Positions 10,663 to 23,400 of a stretch of 64,000 nucleotides of DNA are shown in pieces. This stretch comes from Scleroderma bovista (Eukaryota; Basidiomycota; Agaricomycetes; Boletales; Sclerodermataceae). The stretch spans positions 1 to 64,000 of the forward strand of contig JAYMGJ010000207.1 of assembly GCA_037178675.1 (NCBI GenBank), in the 5' to 3' direction. A program made the position numbers and the translations under genes. A model generated the notes under the pieces. The model ran no database searches and was not told the DNA's origin. It was given only the letters and a program-made list of their open reading frames with translations. The number at the start of each line of letters is the position of its first letter. The first letter of the stretch is position 1.

Positions 10663-13600
10663 TTACCAGATGAGAATCTTGGGATAGACAACATTCGGTG
10701 TTGTTGTTTCACCTGAAGGAAGCAAAACCGAAATGTGCTGGCATGATGTTGCACGAGACAGTGCAACATAAAGTTGCCTGTGACTAAAAACAGGAACACG
10801 CAGATCTAGACCAACGTACTTCACAGACTGTCCTTGTGCCTTATTGATAGTCATCGTGAATGCAAGACAAACTGGAAATTGACAGTGTTTGAGGACAAAT
10901 GTGAAGTCTGCATTTTTAGCTGATGGTATGAGTGAGATTCTTGGAATAAGGGCCGTCTTCCCATCATGGTCCCCACCAAGAATGCGAACTTCAAGTACTC
11001 TGTCTGACATTTGAATTAGTACCATGCATGTCCTATTGCACAGACCATCTTGGGGTGCAAGATTCCGAAGTAGTATCAGTGGGCAACCAATCTTCAGTGT
11101 AAGTTCTCCTGGTGGGAGGCCTGATGCATTAAGTGAGCACAAAAACTCCACTGGGAAGGCTTCTGCCTAATCATTGTCTTCAGTATCTTTCGGGTGATGC
11201 ACTTCATCTGCACTGAAGTACGTTCTTTCATCACCACACATTTTTCGGAGAATGTCCATGTTGATGTCATCAACATCACCATTGCGAGCAGCAAGGATGG
11301 TTCAGTTCTTGAAGTACTCAGGAGGTGGGATGTTCTGACTATCAATCCCAGCATAGATATTGTTGATCAGGGAACCGAGATCATGTGTGATCATGTCTGC
11401 TGGCAATGCAACATGACCATCAGCATTGCAGTTATTCCCATGACCAACACCCAAAAGCCATTCTGCAAAGTCTCGGCTCTCTGCATCTGAGCTTTCAAGG
11501 CGCATGTTCTTTGTTAACTGCAGGATTTCGATTTGCTTCCAAAGGTAGGACCGCTGGACTGTTGCATTCACAATATCTTGTGGAGAGCCATGGTGAACGA
11601 CTGGCAAGATTTGCTGATAGTCCCCTCCAATGACGACTGTGATACCACCAAATGGCACATCCGAATTATCCCTGAGATCACGAAATGTCCGATCAACAGC
11701 TTCTAAGGCATGCTTGTGTTGCATGGTGATCTCATCCCAGATGATAAGGCAGGTTTGGCGAATGAGATCTGCAAGAAGGCTCTCTTTTGGAATGTGACAA
11801 AATGAATCCTCTGTCAAGTCATCCACCGGAATTTTGAACATTGAATGTGCAGTGCAGCCTCCTCGCATGAGGAGTGCAGAAATCCCTGAAGAAGCCACAC
11901 AAAGGACAATCTGTCCCTCTGCCCTGATGTGGTGACAGACTGTCTTGTAAACAAAAGTCTTCCCTGTGCCACCTGGTCCATTGAGGAAGAACAGTGGTCC
12001 TGCATCATGCTGAACTGAATCAATAATGTGATCAAATGCTTCAAGTTGCTCATTGTTTAGGCAGCGAATGTTTGCAATGGCTTCTTGTCTTTCCACATCA
12101 ATATTGTATGCCCGCTGCTCAGCAATGAAACAATTTCCAACAACAGCACCCCAGTTGTGCTGATGCTGAGGCATGGAAAAGTCTGACAAAGTATGGACCA
12201 ATGCTGTCAACAACTGATCGAGAAGATATAAGCCGTAGTCATAGACATCCTCAGCAGTGGGATTGTTATGCTGAAGGTTGGTGATCAAGTAGTGCTGCAA
12301 GTCATCACAGATGTGCTGCCAGAAGTCCATCCAGAGTGCTTCAGGGTCAGCAGGACTACAGAAAAGGAGCATCATGCAGAAGAGTTGACGGAGTTGATGC
12401 CCTGTTTGCATTGCAGAAGCTTCCTCCAGACACTGCCGCCACTCCCCATCATTTTCCAAAAGTCCATGGGCAATGCAGGCATCATGAAAGGTGGGATAAA
12501 GTATGCCATTAAATGTTCGCAAATGAGCAAATGATGTGGGGCCCTTAACAATTGTTAGGAGGGTCTGGAGATAGAAACATTCTCCACTTGTTGGACTGAC
12601 ATAATACATGCAACCAAGTGCATATCCCCTCTGACGCAGAGCCCAGACCTTCTCCTTTGGCTTCCATGTGAAGTACTGAGGAAACTCCTGGTAGGTGTGA
12701 CGGCGGGCTTCCACACCAAGTGCCCCAAGATCTGCATTAGCATTGAAAAATGCGGTGAGTGTTGTCTGCTCCGTAGCAGCCCGTTGCTGTACAGCCTCAA
12801 CATCCTCGTTTGGATCAAATGTCACCATGTGCTGTCCTGGCAAATGCACTTGCAGTTGAGTAATAGAAGGCTGTTGCTCATGAATGTGAAACTGGAGAAT
12901 CCGCCACATCGACTCTGGAGCAGAGATATAACGACCATCAATGTATTTCTTGATCTCATCTCGCCTGGAGCTGACCTCCAAAGTTGTCCGATCTTGACCC
13001 TTGCAGATATATTTGTTGACATACTTCAAAGAGCTGAATGTTACACCACACTCGACGTTGATGTGACAGTCGAAGGTGACTGACATGAATGGGTTGTAGG
13101 GCACAATCCAGCGATTGTCAAGATCGTGGTGACCAACTTTGAAGCTACGGTGATCATCCGGACGAAAGTACAGTGGGTAGCCTTCCTTGTCCATGTTCGT
13201 TTGTGCTTGGAAGGGCTTCGGATACCCTTTGGTGCATTTGCCATTTTCCATGCACGGAGCATTCAGGTTGAGGGCACCACATGGTCCATGTACCATGCAG
13301 GCTTTGACAGTGGCAAAGAGCAAAGGTTGCATATCAGGGTCAGGCCATCGTGCCCATATGACTGAATCAACTTCAGCAGGAGTAAGTAACTTGTATGGAT
13401 GATCGAGGAAAATAAGCATATGCATGTGGGGTAGCCCCCGTTTCTGGAACTCGATGGTGTATATGTATGCGACAGTTCGGCCAAAGACACCATGCTTGGA
13501 GGTGTAGTTGATAATAGCCTCTTTCTTCATGTGAAACACGCATGCCACTAAGTCTGGGCGATCTGAGGCTTTCTGCCCCGGAAGCAGCTCCCGTTGAATC

Positions 13601-15378
13601 TCAGGCCAAGAAGGATTGCATGTGACAGTCATGAAGATGTCAACTTTCCGGAAGTGTCGAGCCAATGCCAACCCGTCTTGATAACATTGATACATGTAGC
13701 GTGGACTACCCGTGAATGATGACGGCAGGATGATGCGTTGCCCAATTTCATGGAGACTGAGTTCCTCGTCACCAGCTGCAGCAATAGCATCCTCCAGACC
13801 ACTGTAAAGTGATGCACGTAGTTTGTCTTGGTTGGCACGCAGGAATGTGAGACGATTTTGCTCTGCAGATGCGAACATGTCAACCAAATACTGTTGGAAA
13901 AGTGCATGCCCACGGAGGAGAGCTGAATACTCTGCTTGACGGGGAAAGAGACGAAACGCAACATAGCGAATTTGTGAAAGCGTCCGCTGCTTGTCTTTGT
14001 GAGGCTGGTGCATCTGCAAATCCCAGTGCCAACCATCCTCGCCATATGGGAAGAAGAGAACATAGTGAAGGCAGGCATACGATCTGTGCCCTTCACTGAT
14101 TCGTTGAAGCGGTCCATTCCGGCGGTGCAATACGATGTCACAGGAATCAGTAGCCTGAGAGCCATCTCCTGGTATAACTGCTGCAATCTCACCCACAGTT
14201 GGCAGATTGTAGCGTCGCTGATCACGGGCTGGATCTGCAAGCAAACGAATGGTGATCGAGGAGTCCGTAGGGTATTGCAGAAGTAGCTCATGGGCATTGC
14301 GAAAGAGAGTTGCATACCGGTGATGTTCAAGTAGCACATTTTGGAGCTTCCGCATAGTACGTTCAGAGAGCTCACTGTTAACATCACGTTGCATACGCTC
14401 CCGGAGTGCTGACTCAGGGTCATAGATATACAGTTGGGCATACATGGGCTGATGGCCCTCTGTAGGTAATAGCTGCCCAACTCGGTGACATAGCTCTCCG
14501 TGAACACGAAATACGTATGGTGCATGACGACCCTGCGTGTTGATCTGATGATCAATCTCCACTCCCAGCGAGGTGAATGCAAGCGCTGCATTATATCGAC
14601 GAACGTTTGTCCGAAACTCGATTGCATCAGGTGTTTCACCATCCCATAACGACTTCAGAGGCTGCGGAGGCTCACGCATCAAAGGAATACGGACCTGGCC
14701 TTGGTCACAGCACATTCCAAACAATGGGCGGAAATCTGATGATGCTACAAGGCGTTCAGCTATCCAATGGTAAGCATTGCAGTATGGGCACATCACGTTC
14801 ATGCGTCCAAGATCATGCCGGTTGTCTGGCTCAACATAGCGATGGCGGGCAGCAAGGAAGAGGTCTCTCGTCGCAGCTGGTGCTCGGCCACGCTGGCGCA
14901 GCACCTGGGCATCTCGTGGAGGTGCGTTGTCAACTGTTGGTTGTTCGCATTGTTCTGCTTGACGTTGTTGGCGCTCTCGTTCACGACGCCTCTGCTGCCC
15001 GAGTGAGCGACGCTGATGTGGATCCAGGTTTGGCCGAGGGATTGCAGGAGGCTGGGGGATTGCAGGCGGCGGAGGGATTGCAGGCGGCGGAGGGATTGGT
15101 TGTTCACGTTGGTCTGCTGCTTGGCGTTGTTGACACTCCCGTTCACGACACCTCTGCTGCCCGAGTGAGCGACGCTGATTTGGATCCAGGTTTGGCCGAG
15201 GGATTGCAGGAGGCTGGGGGATTGCAGGCGGCGGAGGGATTGGTTGTTCACGTTGGTCTGCTGCTTGGCGTTGTTGACACTCCCGTTCACGACGCCTCTG
15301 CTGCCCAAGTGAGCGACACTGATGTGCATCTGGGTTTGGCTGAGGGATTGCAGGGAGCACTTGCAGGTGGGAGAGCAA
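10663..15378 (-). pseudogene. Helitron Rep/PIF1-type helicase, broken by nonsense codons
   Basis: One continuous minus-strand frame of about 1570 codons with two in-frame stops, TGA at 11302-11304 (FKN-stop-TILAARNGD, Arg expected) and TAG at 11167-11169. Order: basic repeated N-terminus, a Helitron-like N domain, and the Rep domain with the HUH-type PHMHMLIFL and the paired tyrosines in KYVNKYICKG. Then comes the PIF1 helicase with Walker A GPGGTGKTF, Walker B CLIIWDEI, GGDYQQILP, LTKNMRL and the C-terminal INKAQGQSVKYVGLDLR and YVALSRAT motifs. The protein nicks and unwinds the element for rolling-circle transposition. An upstream exon with another repeat unit (LGQR-stop-CRERERQQHQ) ends at a GT near 15506 and has its own TGA at 15530-15532. 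This copy should be inactive, though its ends remain usable in trans. Confidence 0.92.
15022..15378 (-). repeat. In-frame tandem repeats in the Rep N-terminus
   Basis: Three imperfect units of about 147-161 bp, starting near 15021, 15182 and 15329 on the plus strand. They encode RRSLGQQRRRERECQQRQA followed by a Gln/Pro-rich spacer with IPQPPAIP. Units differ in the number of the 18-bp PPPAIP submotif. Confidence 0.8.
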
Positions 15379-16329
15379 TTACCGGTGGCAGAGCAATTTC
15401 AGACAGCTGAGGGATTACAGGATGATGGGCCAGGGGATGCACTGGTTGCTGTTACAAGTGATTAACTACAGGTAGCATTGGAGACTGGTAATGACTAACC
15501 TGATGCTGCTGGCGCTCACGTTCGCGGCATCAGCGCTGACCAAGTGCATGTCAAGAGATGGGCATCTGACCCTGTACTGTGTTTCTGTCAACATCCATCA
15601 AATTTCGTCCATAATGCATTCCGGAAACATTGTTACTTCTTTGATCTGCACATCCCAATGCTGTAGGGCAATGAGCTTGTCAAATTCCTTAGTGGTATGA
15701 ACATAATACCCTCATGTTTGCACGAAGTTGCTTGCAAACTTGTGAGTGCAACTCGCTTTCGTGGATGAGCATCATCCTCTCCAAGGCCCTCGGCTGCAGC
15801 TCGACAGCATTTGCCACGTGTGGACAGCTGGGCTGAAGTCGAAGAACCTTGAATGAAGTCGTCACGCTTGTCTGACGATGCTTGATGAATGCTGCTTGCG
15901 TCATTACTTGCGCTGAACCCTTCTCGACTGTTTTCTGCCTGAATACTGTTCCGCTACAAGTCCAAAAAAAAAGTAAGGAATTAGCACTCAGAAGGTATAC
16001 TCAACTCACCCGAAGGCCGTGGTTGTGATCATCTGAAGACGCTCGGCGCACACTGTGGATGCTCTCCCACGTGCTAAATACATGTTAACGTTGCAAAGTG
16101 AGGTCTAAGGCGCGAAAACCATACCTCTCCACGTGCCCATGAGCCATCTTGTGGCGTCGAGCGCCAATCAGAGACTGCTTGACAGTGGTTGGTGAATGAA
16201 GTGGAAGAGTGCTGGCTCATTAAGGAAAATTACCAGCCAATGAGAATTAAGAGTTGTCTCAAGTTGTCAGCCAATGAGATTTCAGAGTTGTCTGGCGTTC
16301 TCACGAGCTAGCTACTTTAATATAGAAGA
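15379..16329. other. Helitron 5' region, probable first exons plus leader
   Basis: Contains the upstream repeat-unit exon around 15500-15560 and unresolved sequence towards the 5' TC end. Two direct copies of AGCCAATGAGA-TT-AGAGTTGTCT lie near 16215-16245 and 16268-16292, a probable subterminal signal. No further gene could be supported. Confidence 0.45.
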
Positions 16330-16430
16330 TTTCAATGCCCTTAAAATTTGAATTATAGCAGTAGTTTGAGATTTTAATGGCAGTAAAATTTGAACCACAA
16401 CAATAATTTTAAATTTTAATGCAAGTAAAA

Positions 16431-16511
16431 TGTGAAAGTAAAATTTAAAACTATCATTTGTCATTTTCAATGCACTATAAACGGCCGGAAAATCTTGAAA
16501 TCCCCGGTGTG
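16431..16511 (-). repeat. Right 81-bp TIR of the MITE-like element
   Basis: Inverted copy of 8605-8685; ends at GGTGTG before the duplicated TTT. Confidence 0.9.
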
Positions 16512-17089
16512 TTTGGAGAAGATCCCCCATTCTTTCTTGGGTTATTATCGTGCCGTAACTTAACATCACTTTCTCTCTCCGGTGAGCTCTGGACTTTCGA
16601 CCAACTACCTCCCAATAGTATTCAGTTTCCATTGCTCGAAATGCTTGTGTGCAGAGTTCGCTCAGCGAAAGGACTAATGCAGGCTCTTGTCGCTCTGGTG
16701 CTCAGTCATTTTGAGTATTGTCCACCAGTTTGGGATGCCTCACCAGATGATGTGTTCGCTGGACTCGGTGACAAGTTCAGTAGTGTCATTCACCTTGTCC
16801 TTTCCGGTATGGATCCCTCACATGAAGCCAAGGCCATCTATTCAACGTTTCCCAATGTTCGCCACATGGTTCTGGGACCCCAAGATTCAATTCCGATCTT
16901 TCGGTTGGGGGATGACTCTCCTTCCAAAGCCACTTGGCATCATCTCGAAAGCTTGACTGTGGACGGTCCGAAACTGACTAGGGGCTTGTCAACTTTCCCG
17001 CACCATTTAGTTAGATGGCTCAAATACTGACAACATACGAGGCAATCGAAATTGCGAATCAGGCTTTGCACGGTGTATGCTACTAGAGA
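16512..17089 (+). pseudogene. F-box/LRR protein gene, segment 2
   Basis: Continuation of the F-box gene after the small TIR element. The frame resumes as GGA GAA GAT (GEDPPFFLGLLSCRNLTSLSL), with leucine-rich repeat character, and runs to KLRIRLCTVYATRD. A TGA at 17028-17030 (LKY-stop-QHTRQSK) replaces an expected Arg codon and the sequence beyond it is still in frame. The segment ends at the Plavaka insertion at 17090 and continues at 24631. Confidence 0.8.
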
Positions 17090-17113
17090 CATCAGGAAAT
17101 CCACACATTACTA
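17090..17113 (+). repeat. Left Plavaka TIR
   Basis: CATCAGGAAATCCACACA then TTACTA; matches the inverted right end with one mismatch over 24 bases. Confidence 0.85.
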
Positions 17114-17114
17114 T

Positions 17115-17600
17115 TTTCGTACTATTTGTGTACTATTTGTACTAATAGTCAAAAAAAGCCAGAATAGTGATTTTAGTAGGTTCGTCTACTATCTGTACTA
17201 TTCTTTGTACTATTTCTTGACTATTTGTACTATTTTTCTGACTTTTTCCGACTTTTTCTACTATCTGACTTGTCGTTATCCGCAATTTTCTTCGCACTTA
17301 TTTTCACTATTCGGAACCTTTTGTTCAGCTCACAGATAGGGAATAAAATTCAATGCATTCGGGATAAAGTCCAGCACGAAACAATTAAACGATTGTAACC
17401 CTACAATGACCCAAAATGAAGGTGACTCAATTAGTAGGATAGCACAAAAAAGGACACAATTAGTTGAAGGATCGTATTTGCGAACGAGCGACTCAAAAAA
17501 AAAAGGGGGGGGGGAGAAGAATGTATGCAAATATACCAGAGACGCGATGATGTCGAGTGCAGGCAGTTAATCACGATCAGAGTACATCCAAATGGTGGGA
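17115..17600. other. Plavaka left subterminal region
   Basis: About 170 bases of tandemly arranged ACTATTTGTACTATT-type motifs (17105-17275), then AT-rich sequence with an A10-G9-like run near 17496-17515. No gene; probable transposase-binding region. Confidence 0.6.
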
Positions 17601-17605
17601 TCCTA

Positions 17606-20245
17606 TTAACTACTTGTCAGCAGTGTGCATAAACGACAATATAACTTACAGAGAGCGGCAATTAGATCATCAACATTGTCCTCCTCGTATTGAAAGCTCC
17701 CTTCCTCCGACACGGCGTCCATACTGTACGGAATGAGGGCAGTTGCTCCTGCAACGATGTCACAGAGTGCGGCATTATCACGTTTATCGATCGCTATAAC
17801 GTATAACCTGGTGCGAGGGCCACAATTTTGCTCGGAAAACGTTGAAACAGCTCCCGATTCCTTCCCAGTCACCTTGTTCACTTTGAGCGGGATCTTGACA
17901 GCCGCCTTTCCGAAGGACGTGTGCTTAACATCAATTTGCAGTTCGCCAGATTTGAATAGGGAAAGAGTACGGTGCAGCTAAAAATAAGTTAGCTGACCGT
18001 CCCGGGCTAAAATGTAATACATACTGCTGCACAGGTAAGGGCTAGCGCACCTTTGACACCAAATTTTTTCAGATCCCCGATCTTCAGTCCTGGGACATCA
18101 GGTGAGTCAGCACAGGGGCGCAGATGTGCGTGGCCAAGGTGGTATAATACGAAATATGACCGAAAAATGTTCTCCGGTTTGCGAGGATTTTGATCCGAAT
18201 ATAAAAATGTGAAGTCTTCCAACAGCTTGGAACAGAGCTCCTGAACCTGGGCAAGAGACGGCACACCGATTTCTGGATTCGAGACAAGGAAGTGAGCGAT
18301 GAGAGCAATTGCAGTAGATCCAAAGTTGCTGCGCCACTGGCAGAGTCGTTGACAAGCCTGTCCAAGAAAGCGTGAGTCAAGCAGCAAGGTAAATAATGCG
18401 AACAATACAATATTAAAGGTTGCCGTCCCAGGACGAATATCATTCAGGTCCCCAAAATCCGGGGCAATAGTCAGGATAATGATTCGGAGCGACCGCATGA
18501 GTTCATCATCTGAGATTGTCCAAGGGTCAGCTAAGCTTCCAGCCCACACAAGGAGAGCAGGCATAATATCTCTCGTCCACGTCTTGCCCGCTGTGAGCGC
18601 AGAGGGCAGATCTTGGTTTCGGTAACGAGGACGCTTGCTGGCCTTGGCCTTGGCCCTCGTCGAAGGCACTTGATCCGCTGTGGTGCTCCTCTGTCCCGAT
18701 TCTTGGTCCGCGTTCCTGTCGACCTTTGCTTCATTTGGTTTGTCTACTGCATTATCGGTCTGTGATTCCAAAGGGATCAATGCATAGTTCAAATAGATAT
18801 TTTTAAAAAGTACCATCGTGACACACGATTCCTTAGCAGGCCACCTACGAAAGTGCAAATTGTGATCCTCATCGTCGAAGTATTCATCATCGAAGTCCTC
18901 AACCTCGGACGAGGTAACATACCCGGCGTCGTCATGATCCGAATGCTTGCGCTTCGAGCCGGCCTGCACCTCCTCATAGATAGGTTGATTGAATTCATCG
19001 TCGCTCTCTACGTTGTTAGCCGTGCTTGCGACCACCTAGAAGCGATACAGAATGTAACAGTCAATTTGCATCAAGAGACATACCTTGAGATTGTCGTGAC
19101 CTACAACCTTGACAGGGAAAGCTGGTTGGTCCTCTAATTCCTCTCCGTCCACGTAGTGGGTTAGCGCATGCGTCTTTCCCTGATTGAAGATGTTGAAGAT
19201 AACCGATCCTACTTGATAACGTAGCAACGTACCTGGTATGCTAGGCTTGTATTGGAGTTGACAGCGGTAGTAGCTCCGCTTGTCAAGGAAGGGACGGAAG
19301 TTGGGGCAGGACGTATTCTGTTGGATCGTGGCGTCGGCCCACTTGGGACATCCTTGGCCCAACGATGGACATGGCCCAAGGGATCGTCCACTGGGGTACT
19401 GAGAGCATTCCAGGTGAGGTTCAGCCAAAACAAAGTTGACTCAGTTAGTAGCAGCATCTGGTATCAAACAGTTGAAAATAAGAACGTACATTTGCTGAGA
19501 GATCACTTCATTGGGTGCATGCGCACGTGTCGACGCCACACTTGCCAACAGATTAAGGTCGATGACTGCACCTTGCCTTTGCAACTTGCGGCTAGCTGCT
19601 CTCCCACTCTGTGGCTTGTTGATTGTATAGTCCGCAACAGCAGGACCAGTTACTTGGTGAGCATCGACTTCCATATCAGCGACTTCTGATATATTATCAG
19701 TGTCTGTCGAACGACATAATCGAACTGTCCTCACCTTCAACACGAGGTTGGATGGGTATATTCGTAGGTCTTCCTCTACTGACGGGGACCTGTCTTGGTC
19801 TGACTGACTTCGCTTTAGCAGTGTCCTGGATTGCCTGTCTGGCCTCCATCGCAACAGGAGGACCGGTTCCATCTACTGTCATATTATCAGTGTCTGCAGT
19901 CGAACAACAAATTGTTCAACTGTTCTCACCTTCAACATGAGGTTGGGCGGGTATATTTGTAGGTCTTCCTCTACTGGCAGGCGCCTGTCTTGGTCTGACT
20001 GGCTTCGCTTTAGCAGCCTCTTGGGTAACCTGCCTGACCTCCATGGCGGTCTCCATCTCGCTGACTCGGGCGTGAGCCTGCTGGATAGCAGCTGCCTGAG
20101 CATCGATGGCTTCCTGTGCGCGCAAGTCATCGGCCTTCTTCTGGGCTGGGGTACGCCGTTTGGTCTGCGTTTCGAGAATGATCCTCCCTGGATGCAGGTT
20201 GGCCTTCTCTCGTCGCGGACGATGAGTATTAGAAGAAGTCGACAT
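17606..20245 (-). CDS. Plavaka accessory protein, multi-exon, incompletely resolved
   Basis: Starts at ATG 20245 (MSTSSNTHRPRREKANLHPG). First three exons 20245-19930, 19875-19735 and 19685-19490 are supported by GT-AG sites and phase. Later coding blocks lie at about 19395-19230, 19035-18007 and 17881-17606, but their joins were not all settled. The protein has a basic, coiled-coil-like N-terminus (KRRTPAQKKADDLRAQEAID) and a repeated AKAKPVRPRQAP-SRGRPTN block. An acidic middle part follows (SEVEDFDDEYFDDEDHN), then a hydrophobic, helix-rich C-terminal half. No catalytic motif is recognised. Genes of this appearance accompany Plavaka transposases in other Agaricomycetes as far as I recall; function unknown, possibly DNA binding or assembly. 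Confidence 0.6.
19735..20060 (-). repeat. Duplicated exon in the Plavaka accessory gene
   Basis: The blocks near 19930-20060 and 19735-19865, with their following intron starts, are about 85 percent alike. They encode AKAKPVRPRQAPASRGRPTN and AKAKSVRPRQVPVSRGRPTN. The phase-1 borders let the extra exon splice in without a frame change. Confidence 0.75.
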
Positions 20246-20426
20246 GATACTTGTCGTGCGTGGGGGGGAGACGAAGACAGCACAGCGTGAGTTTCGTTTT
20301 TGTGCAAGGAAAATTTCTTACCAAGTCCCGTTCTTCACAAACAAATGCACAAAGTTCCGCTTAACTTAGGTTTTTGACCGTTTACCAATCACGCAAGGGT
20401 CCCCAAACGTGTTCGTTTACATCGAA

Positions 20427-23400
20427 ATGCCGCCGTGCAGAGGCAGCGCTCGAAACTCTCAACGGACAGAATTCAATGCTCTCCGCCTCCCTTGCGATGT
20501 ACCAGGCTGCAATCGTTGGTTCAAAAACCGGTCGGGGCTCACTCAGCACAAGCGCAGCCATCTGCGCCGCCTCAACCACTCCCGAGGGTCTCCTGGTTAT
20601 TCTGAACAGGACCACGGTTCAAACGCCATGCCCCCAGTAGCCGAACACGTTGCAGATGATGACCTTCAAGATGACGGTCCACATGACTTCAACCACGGCG
20701 CAACATCGGACCAGGAATTTGATCCGGGAATGATCGCAGGGTTTGTTGGTCCTGGCAACAAGGTTTATCGCAATTATCATGCGGGTCTTAACGGTAAGCC
20801 TACGCACACATTATTCTACCTTTACTCATACATTTTATTACAGCACGAAGATGTGACTCCCAGGGCCATTTTCTACCAGATGATGCTCTGCCCCCGCCCC
20901 TTGTACATGGATCGCCGGATGATTGGGCCCCATACCGCAACCGGTTAGAATTCGAACTTGCCGAGTTTCTTTTTAAACGTGCAGAAATGCCAGCCAAGCA
21001 AATCGACACGTTACTTGAAATCTGGGCCGCATCGTTGCTCGGGTTAGGTGGTGATCCACTATTTACCAACCACACAGATCTTTATCGTGTGATTGACAGC
21101 ATGTCAGTTGGCGCAGTCAAGTGGGAAAACTTCAAAATCACTTACAAGCGCAAGCGGGACGGACAGGATGAACAGGACGAAGTGGTCGAACTGCTCGGAC
21201 AGGGCGGACAGGATGGTCAAGATGGCCAGGACGAACCGGAGGCCCCTTGGATGTTCGACATCTATGATGTATGGTATCGAGACCCGCGTCAAGTTATCCA
21301 CAACCTCCTCGGACGTACTGATATTAAGGATGAAATGGACTTCGTACCATACCGGGAGTTCGATGCCACAAACGATCAGAGGCGTTGGGAGGACTTTATG
21401 TCGGGCGACTGGGCCTGGGAGGAAGCGGTATGTACTGGGTTTATCTCGATTATACCCACTAATCTTGTACTCCTAGGACAAGATTATCAGTGATGACCCA
21501 TCAACAGCTGGAGCAACATTGGTTCCCATCATCCTTGGCAGCGACAAGACCACTGTTTCCGTTGCAACTGGGCAAACGGATTACTACCCGCTCTATCTTT
21601 CCATCGGAAACGTGCGCAACACCACTCGTCGTGCACACTGTGATGCGGTAGTGCTCATTGGATTTCTTGCAATGCCGAAAAGTAAGCACTTCAAATTCTA
21701 TTACTCGTACTACCGCTGATAGCCTGATAGCAACTAGGGAGCATGCTAAATCACGAGGGTTCCGTAAATTTAAGAAACAGCTCTTTCATTCGTCGCTGGC
21801 GCGCATTCTTCGGTCGCTTGGTGCTGCGATGACAGTTCCGGAAACAGTACTATTTGGCGACCAATACTACCGACGCGTCATCTATGCGCTCGCAGCTTAT
21901 ATAGCTGACTACGAAGAACAAGTTCTCTTGTCGTGCATCGTGCGTAATTGGTGTCCGAAATGTCTCGCACCCCGGGGGAACCTTGATGAAGCTGCACTCT
22001 GGCGTCACCGTGAGCACACAGAGTTGATCATCGAGGAGATGGACTTTCTGACACTTTGGGTCGAGTATGGCATTGACAGAGATATAGTGGTTTGTACAAT
22101 ATATTCCCTTCTTTTTCTCATGACTGATCGAGGCCAGCCATTTACAAGCGAGTTTCCACGAGCGGACATCCAGAGAATGCTTTCGCCGGATATTCTCCAT
22201 CAACTCATCAAGGGCGGATTCAAAGATCACCTGGTTGACTGGGTGGAAAGGTATCTCATCCGTCGTCATGGAAAGGGTCCTGCAGAAATAATACTGGATG
22301 ATATTGATCGAAGGTGTGTCGCCTGACCTCTGTTATCATGCACTGACCTCGTTGAATTCCAGGATTGCAGCTGTCGCCCCGTTTGCTGGGCTGCGACGTT
22401 TCCCTCAAGGTCGACACTTTAAACAATGGACTGGTGATGACTCCAAAGGCCTCATGAAGGTTCTTCGATCCTTTTTAAGTGGTGTATGACGATTGACCGG
22501 TCCATTACAGGTATATATTGCAGCCATTGAAGGCTATGTCCCACAGGATATCATCCGCACGTTTCGTGCCTTTCTCGAGTTTTGTTACCTCGTCCGTCGA
22601 AATGTTATCACTGAACCAACGCTTACCGCGATCGAGGACGCCCTCGCACGCTTCCACTCGTATCGCGAAGTCTTCCTGGAGGCCAGAATAATCGCTACGT
22701 TTTCATTACCCCGGCAACATGCTATGAAGCATTATCCTTATCTTATACGCCAGTTCGGCGCACCGAATGGGCTCTGTTCATCGATTACCGAGTCCAAACA
22801 TATCAAAGCAGTTAAGCGGCCTTATCGGCGTACTAACCGCTTTCAGGCTCTCGGACAGATGCTTGTGATCAACCAGAGGCTTGACAAATTTGCTGCAGCG
22901 CGTGCAGACTTCGAAAAACGTGGCATGTTGAGAGGGACTTGCCTGTCACATGTAGTACCTGGGACTCTGGGTGAGGGCATTTTTCTTTAATAGATGTTCT
23001 AATCCTGACTGCATTCTAGAACAATATTCTAATGGGACTAATAATGAGACTGACCACAATATGTCAAACAATCAGGACTATGAAGACAGTGCTGATGAAC
23101 CCACAGCAGGTTTCGAAGAAGACACAGGCGATACGGATGACTCTCCTATGTCAGTTGAGGCCCACGTATCGTTGGCCCGGACCTACCGTATGCCTTTACT
23201 CACAACTTCATGCGTATGAATTCTGATTGGTCAATCATAGAACGTGCGCGTGCGAGGAATATGAAGGACCTAGCAACTGAACTCGACATGCCCCAGCTCC
23301 TCGATGTTTTGCGCCGTTTTCTTCAATCGCAGCTTCAGGATGACGATCGCCATCCAGAAGATGTCCCCTTGGACGAATGTCCTTTTTATGATGGATTTAT

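Larger units (their letters stand above)
8686..16329 (-). mobile_element. Helitron, complete ends, coding on the minus strand
   Basis: A 7644-bp element. Read on the minus strand it starts TC (TCTTCTATATTAAAG, at 16329) after a host A. It ends CTAG (8689-8686) before a host T, so insertion is between A and T as usual for Helitrons. A hairpin GTGGC-GTA-GCCAC lies at 8711-8699, ten bases before the CTAG end. The pre-insertion host (the small TIR element) reads CACA-TTTC, matching CACATTTT in that element's other TIR. It encodes a Rep-helicase (decayed) and a second gene at 9608-10375, and contains a partial LTR. Confidence 0.88.
8605..16511. mobile_element. Small TIR DNA element (MITE-like), carrying a nested Helitron
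   Basis: After removal of the Helitron at 8686-16329 the element is only 263 bp. Its 81-bp terminal inverted repeats (8605-8685 and 16431-16511) start CACACCGGGG and differ at 4 positions. It is flanked by TTT on both sides (8602-8604, 16512-16514), and deleting the element with one TTT restores the F-box reading frame exactly. The interior consists of AT-rich repeats resembling TTTTAATGCAGTAAAATTTG. It has no coding capacity. A 3-bp duplication fits PIF/Harbinger or CACTA-like elements, but TTT and CACACC are not diagnostic, so the superfamily is left open. Confidence 0.85.

Noticed and set aside
13629..15410. Additional long frames on both strands over the Helitron Rep region
   Set aside because: Shadows of the Rep frame, which alone carries the HMH and paired-Tyr motifs; the 277-codon plus frame mirrors the tandem repeats.
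16458..16511. Apparent start codon of a separate gene at 16458
   Set aside because: The first codons lie inside the TIR of the small element; the real reading frame continues from 8604 across the insertion.
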